Part shown: positions 58,501 through 64,000 of the stretch, piece by piece
Layout: each line of letters begins with the position of its first letter
Numbering within the stretch: position 1 is the stretch's first letter
Translations under genes and position numbers: made by a program
NCBI GenBank assembly: GCA_034359265.1
Contig: CP136890.1
Coordinates: 1,800,501-1,864,500, forward strand
Direction of reading: 5' to 3'
DNA: 64,000 nucleotides
From: Canna indica
Lineage: Eukaryota > Streptophyta > Magnoliopsida > Zingiberales > Cannaceae
Notes under the pieces: generated by a model
Told to the model about the DNA's origin: nothing
The model's input: the letters and a program-made list of their open reading frames with translations, nothing else
Databases searched by the model: none

Positions 58501-61500
58501 CATCTTCTCTCTCTTCAATCTTCTTAAAGTTGGAAATAATTTTCTCAGACACCATATTGAAATTTTCTGCAGAAACTTGAGCTGATTCTGATATGTCACC
58601 TCTTTCTTTTGACTGCACATTCTGATATGCATCTTGAGCTTGAACTGTATTTAAGTTATGAATGTTGTCTGAAACATCTGGTATAATACGAATATCTTTG
58701 ATTTCTTCCTTTTCATTGACTTCATGATTTCTTCCACATATGTTCTGCTTCTCAGAATTTGCCAGCATACAAGGAACTTGAGCTGCAACAGCTGCTTCTC
58801 GTATCTTGTCACTTCTCTTCTCTTCAACTTGAATCTCTTTTATATTAATTTCATTGCAATCTTGTGAGAAGGCAACTTCCGTTGCTTTCAATTTACCCTG
58901 TTCTCCAAACGCTATTGCTGCCTTTGCCTTTAGTATATTTAAATCCTTGCTTACTTCATCTGCTACTTGAATGACTTCATCAACATCCAGTCCTGATTCA
59001 ATTTTCCCCAACAGACATGACTCTTGTGTCAGTTCCTTACTTTCCTGCATAATTGCCACTCTACTTCCGACCAGTTGGACTAGATTGTCTGTCTGATCAC
59101 ATTCAACTTGATTTTGTAAGATTGGGTTCGCAGAATTACCTTTTATATTGTTAATAGAATTCAGATCTTCCCCTACCTCACCCACAGAAGACCCACATGA
59201 CATCTTCATCTCCTTTTTGTCAAAAACAGCATCTATTGTGCATGCATTCAAAATATTCTCATTCACATGCTCTTCAGAGTTTACATCAGCAGATGCAAAA
59301 TCCTTCTCAATATCTCCAGATTTAAAAGCAACTTCAGCAGATTTGGAATCTATATTCTCCACTAAGTTTACGTGAATTGGATCAAAATCATGTAGGCTGC
59401 TGCCTTCACATTTGAAAGACCCTTCAGTGTCCTTTGATCTCCTGCTGTTCTCATCTTTGCAGTCATCAATGCCCTGAAACTCATGGTTGTCTGACATTTC
59501 CAGATTCTCTTCGCTTATTGCCAATGTAGTATTCTTGCTGATAGTAAATAGTACTCTCATCTCTCCATTATGAATATTTTGAGCCGCTCCAAGATTATCA
59601 TTCTCTCCACTACTAGAAACATGAGCATCTTTAAGATCATTGACATCTTTTTGAAGCAGAGAAGCAACTAGAACTGTATTATCAAGCGTTTTATCTGCTT
59701 CCTTCTCACAAGTAATATTATCATCTTCAGGACTTGTTGCAATCTCTCCCTTATCACCCTTTTCACTATCTCCCTTCAAATTCTTGATACCTTCAAATTC
59801 AGATATCGTTGTTGCTTCTTTATGCTCATAGTGATTATCTTCACTTTTGTTTGTTATTGCTTTTGTCTGCTTCCTGGTGCCTTCGTTCTCAGGTACATCT
59901 CCAATCGTTCTGCGCTTCTTTTCTCTTTTTGTCACTTCATAATGTTCTTGATTCATCCTCCTCTCTACATGTTGATCTTCTGGTACTAAATTGCTCCCTT
60001 GAATCATTTGTTGATCATATTTAGGCATCACTATATGCCTCTCTGTCTCTCCAATATCCGGACTTGTCAAGTCAAGATTGGTGACTTTATTTATTTCCTT
60101 TGGAGCAATCCCATCAATCTGTCTATCATCTTTTGAAATAATTTTCTGTGTTGGCATTTCACTGATGTTTCCTACTTCAACAGAAGATTGATCAACCTTC
60201 CTATCATTTTTGTTACCGTGGTCACCCAACTTCTTTCGATTTTGAAAGTTAACATGTTTTCTCCCCATCAACTCCTTAGCACTTCTTAATCTTGCTTCAG
60301 CTAGTACCATCGCTTCTTTCATTGCAGCAGCAGCCGAACTTGCATCAACGTCCACATCAAAGAAAAAAGGACGAACTTTTGCAGCATCTTGACGAGCTTG
60401 GATTTTGGGAATAACAACACCAGAATCTTCTTCAGGATTTTCATTTGGTTTAGATGAACTTTGTTTATCATGATTCATTTCCAAATTTGTGCTTGTCTTT
60501 AGCATTGCATGATCCTTCTTATGTAATATTTTGGGAGGAGGTCTTGATGGTGGAGGTACTCGCAAAGGTTGTGTACGAAGACTGATGTCTGATACACTTA
60601 CATACATAACATTCGAAGATGATGCATCTTCACTAGATATGGAATTACTGCTAGAAGAGTGTGAATGGTGATTCAAATTTCCATGACCACTATTGGATGC
60701 AGGACTTTGAAGATGAGCCGATAATTCATTTCGTGGGGTCTTCAACTCATCACCAGACAAATTAGATGGTAACTTGCCCTGCAGTTTTCCATCACTTTTA
60801 TAATCAACAACCATGGCAATGGCAGCATCACCTTTTTGGTCTTGTGAGGGGGTGATTGTATCAACAAGGGAGCCAATTTTAGGAGCATCAGGTATGTCCA
60901 TTGTCCTACTCATAGCACCATCATTGTTGTTTAGACTGGTCCTGTTAAATGACAGGTTTGAATGCTTTGAGTTATTTTCTGATCGGTTGGAGTTCAATAA
61001 GAAGCAACTTTGGTCATCTTCTACAAAACCCTCATGACCTTCACTCCTGTCAATAACAGAGCCAATTCCAGGAGGTTCAGATATGTGCTCGGTGCCAGTC
61101 ATAGCACCATCCTTGCTGTCTGGACTGATCCTGTTATATGACAGGTTAGCGTGCTTTGGGTCATGTTCTGAATGGTTAGAGTTGGATGAGAAACAATGAT
61201 GACCATCTTCTTCTACACATGCCGTATGACCTTCATTCATGTCTTCTAGAGAAAACTCAGATTCATCAGTGACCTTATGGTTAGTTGAATTATACTCAGG
61301 AACCCTGTTAATGACAACGAAAGAGTAAACAGTTGTTAACAATTAGTTATTGAAGTATGTTAGTCTTGATATTCATTATTAAGAAACAAAGATGTTCGCA
61401 AACTTTTTAGGAATCCCAATTTAATAAATGACTACTGCAATGAATAAAGGCTATTTTAATGGCAGATATTTCATTACTTTTTTTTCCTAGAAGTAATTAT

Positions 61501-62419
61501 TTAGTGAAAAAGTCAATAATACCTTGCTATAAAAATATATATATTATTAAAAAAAAATAGTAGCCAAAAGGCCCTCAAGCTGTGAATTTAGAACCATCTA
61601 AAGATAAGCATGTCAGTGTTGGAAATCCTGAAATATGACATACAACATTCTAAACTCATCCTAAGATATGGCATACAACATTCATAACTCATCTAAAGAA
61701 GTGGCATATGCTGCCAATACGGTGACAAGTGTGACCAGTGCTTTACTGGCCATGATTAATCCAGATTTCTGGGAAGCTCCAAGGATTGTTCTCCGGGCTA
61801 ATAATTAATCCATTGTGAATTGGGGCGGAAAACGTCTTGAAGCAAAATCTCGGACAAAAGGTATTTTGCACGAAAAAGGTTAGTATTATAATCCAACTAA
61901 AGAGAAGCTTGTGGGCTAACGTTCAACCTTCTTATTCGAGTTAGTCGTGCACGCAAAAAACTTTATGTAGCATCTAAAGTCACTTGCAGAGATAGAAGAA
62001 ACGATAGGATAATAAAAAGAGGAACTTCCGCTGCATAGCATCGAATACAGTAAACAAGCACCACTAACAACAGAGATTCCAAAACCTCACCTCCCATCCG
62101 AAGAGGCAACCTCCACCCTGCTCCGCGGCGAAGCAAACAACTCCTCGTACGGTACGGCAAACTCCCCAAAGTCCAAGCTCCCGAAGACCTCAGAGTAGTC
62201 GAATCCGGAGCCACCACGAGCCCCGGCGGGATCACCATCAAGTCCGTTCATCGCCGGTGGGAGATCGAGGAAAGGGATGCTGCAGGCGCTCCCGGCGCCG
62301 CCGAAGATCTCGGCGTAGTCGTCCAGGCGGGCGGCGAAGGGGGCCGCGAACCGGGGCGGCCCGCCGAAGACGTCGTCGTAGGCGGACACAGCTTTCTTCG
62401 AGACGCGATGCCCCTCCAT
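55524..62419 (-). CDS. AUL1: auxilin-like J-domain protein
   Basis: Clathrin-uncoating cofactor: the J domain recruits and stimulates Hsc70 on clathrin-coated vesicles. Exons in transcript order: 62091-62419, 58040-61304, 57813-57891, 57587-57657, 57408-57473, 57228-57317, 56124-56300 and 55524-55559; 4113 nt, 1370 residues. The N-terminus carries [17 protein letters not shown] and FDYSEVFGS, which are DxF-like peptides that could bind adaptor or clathrin components (inference). A large exon encodes a disordered acidic region (about 110-1030) with two tandem approximately 60-residue repeats (134-195, 199-258). A highly charged coiled coil (about 1040-1180, [20 protein letters not shown]) follows. 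The C-terminal J domain (about 1295-1370) has the catalytic HPD at 1334-1336 ([11 protein letters not shown]) and ends [11 protein letters not shown]. The 57657 acceptor is a NAGNAG (alternative 57654). Confidence 0.94.
60860..61234 (-). repeat. internal tandem repeat in the auxilin-like coding exon
   Basis: Two in-frame units encode related segments with the pattern EGH..-V-ED...CF..NSN-SE...KH-NLS-NR-S....DGAM..T..I..-P-IGS--D. Unit spacing is about 65 codons. It lies in the disordered N-terminal third, so copy number could vary without breaking the fold. Confidence 0.85.
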
Positions 62420-63465
62420 GGCGGCGAGCGAGCGAGCGGGCGTTTAGGGTTTCTCTCCTCGGTCTTGGGGTCTTCGTCGTCGTCCTCCTCTTCTTTTCGA
62501 AACGGAAGGGGGGGAGAAAGAGAGAGAATAGGAGGATTTTTAAGGTGTGCACTTCGGCCCCTGAGGTGACAGTGGAGCACAGCGCAGTGAGGACTCATTT
62601 GTTTTGTCGCCCTTGCATTTATTTTTATTTATTTTTTTCAGGTCCGAAAACAATTTTGAAATGGGGGGGCCGTGTACGAAATATTTTAAATAAGAGGGAC
62701 GAAAAGTGAGGCTCCACTCTACATTTTTTCGAATATGCGTCTATTGGGCATTCAATAATAGAATCCGAGTTAATCGAAGCGACAACCAAACGTGTAATAA
62801 GCTGAGGTGGCAATGATTAGGGGTCGCATAAATGTAGTGTGTGAACATTATGACCGAGGATGTGCAAAGTGTAAGGGGGGACGTGGAAAAGTAAGCCGGC
62901 TTGTGTGTGCACGATCGTCGATCGTGGTCCGGGTATCGAGGAAGAAGACGGAAAGAAAGCGATATTATTGACTTGTAAATTGTCACAATAAATTAGTATG
63001 AACGATGCAATTTGAATCTGTCAGTGTATAAAGTTAAAGGTCAGTGACAAAATTATATTATTAGTTACCGTCTCGGATCGATTTTGTTATACATTTGTAT
63101 GTTTGATCCGAAAGTGATATGGGTTGGATCGGACGGGTCGAGTTCAAATTAGGTAGGGTTCAAGTCAGGTTCAAATTGAGTACAGACATGTTGATATTTT
63201 GGGTCAAGTTGATAAAAAAAATTCTCCATCCATAAAAATGGTATATATATAAGTACTATTTAATTCAATAAGTAAAATATCTGAGGGCATTTGGAATAAC
63301 AATTTCATAATTTTATTATATTTTACATATTGTATGTGGACCAAACTAATTTCTTGGACCTATTTTGGTAGGTAGCATAACTCGATCTAGACATTCAATT
63401 TAGAGACTTGAATTATACTAGGTTGACCAAGTTCGACTCGGGGGCTCCATTCGGGAACCCGACGA
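62420..63465. other. auxilin-like promoter region and intergenic sequence
   Basis: The GC-rich leader lies just above 62419, with a GA/CT-rich tract at 62505-62530 on the flank. 63110-63200 contains degenerate GGATCGGACGGGTCGAG-type repeats also glimpsed at 54100-54170. No gene seen. Confidence 0.5.
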
Positions 63466-63700
63466 CATTTGCTGATACAATTTTTGACAGATGTGTATCA
63501 ATGGACATTGTTGGTATTACCGACATAAATATAATCATTGGTATTACCAACAAAAATAATTATGTTGATATTATCGACAGATAAATATATGCGTTGGTAA
63601 TACCAACAAACGAAAAAAATTGTCGATAATACTGACTGATTTGATAAAATTTGCTGGTATTACCTAGCATGAATTTACCAACGAATTTTATCGATCACAT
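63466..63700. repeat. short interspersed TTGGTATTACCAA-type repeats, possible CACTA remnant
   Basis: At least six variants of TTGGTATTACCRACA / TTGGTAATACCAACA occur in both orientations, with AATTTACCAACGAATTTTA near 63670. Arrays of ACCGACGAAA-like motifs are typical of CACTA (En/Spm) subterminal regions. No CACTA/TAGTG terminus pair with a 3-bp duplication was found, so the class is tentative. Confidence 0.5.
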
Positions 63701-64000
63701 AATATATAATATGACTACTTGACTAGACATATAATTGTGCTACAACATGCCATGTTTAATTCGACATGCATGCAATGACTCATTAAATTGTCCTATCCTT
63801 GTTAATAATTGAATCATGCGTCATGCGGCATATACATGCATGCATGAAATGATGTGCCTTTGCATGCTAACCACGACGATCATCAACCACTGCACATACT
63901 ATGGACAAGATGTAGTGCACCATCGATCTCAGGTGGAAGTCACCGTACGTACGCACGCACGCATAAATAAAACTGGCGCATGCATGCCAACATATATTTG
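63701..64000. other. right-edge sequence, no gene assigned
   Basis: Intergenic-looking sequence with several GCATGCATG and ACGTACGTACGCACGC motifs (RY-like and ACGT-core motifs). It may be the promoter of a gene beyond the edge, but nothing coding is visible. Confidence 0.3.

Overview
The window is nuclear DNA of a flowering plant. Split genes with GT-AG introns, an AT-rich background, a telo-box ribosomal-protein promoter, a group IIb WRKY factor, an intronless plant-type PPR gene, tRNA-derived SINEs and hAT/Mutator-type elements all fit this. The deduced proteins look monocot-like, probably not a grass; that placement is a low-confidence impression. No operons, phage, plasmid or CRISPR features are present.

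Layout. 0.4-5.4 kb: two tandem copies of a 60S acidic ribosomal protein P2 gene (+), separated by a 2 kb AT-rich spacer. 6.5-7.6 kb: a single-coding-exon RMD5/RMND5 (GID/CTLH ubiquitin ligase) gene (-). 16.2-20.8 kb: an ESP1-type CstF64-like 3'-end processing gene without an RRM (-). 22.3-35.1 kb: a GBF-interacting-protein-1-like gene of ten coding exons (-). 37.2-43.2 kb: pterin-4a-carbinolamine dehydratase, seven coding exons (-). 43.8-47.5 kb: a group IIb WRKY factor, six exons (+), divergent from the dehydratase. 49.7-50.4 kb: a broken fragment of the DNA polymerase epsilon catalytic subunit (-). 51.6-53.6 kb: a PLS/E-class PPR protein (-). 54.5-54.7 kb: a frameshifted dihydroflavonol-4-reductase exon relic (+). 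55.5-62.4 kb: an auxilin-like J-domain gene of eight exons (-). For every multi-exon gene I rebuilt the exon chain by hand, and the summed coding length is a multiple of three.

The genes are ordinary housekeeping or regulatory loci and do not form a pathway. The unusual content lies between and inside them. A rearranged copy of the ESP1 promoter and 5' leader exon sits at 12.8-13.4 kb, upstream of RMD5, with one part inverted. Two hAT-like elements have exact 8-bp target duplications, and one of them has a matching empty site elsewhere in the window. A Mutator-like element with about 310-bp inverted ends and an exact 9-bp duplication lies in the dehydratase intron, and a smaller Mutator-type MITE lies at 48.9-49.4 kb. 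Two SINE insertions have 15-16-bp duplications. A 1.45-kb foldback fills WRKY intron 2, and its first bases coincide with the splice donor. I saw no obviously new enzymatic or defence system. The leader/promoter duplication and the WRKY-intron foldback are the observations most worth following up.
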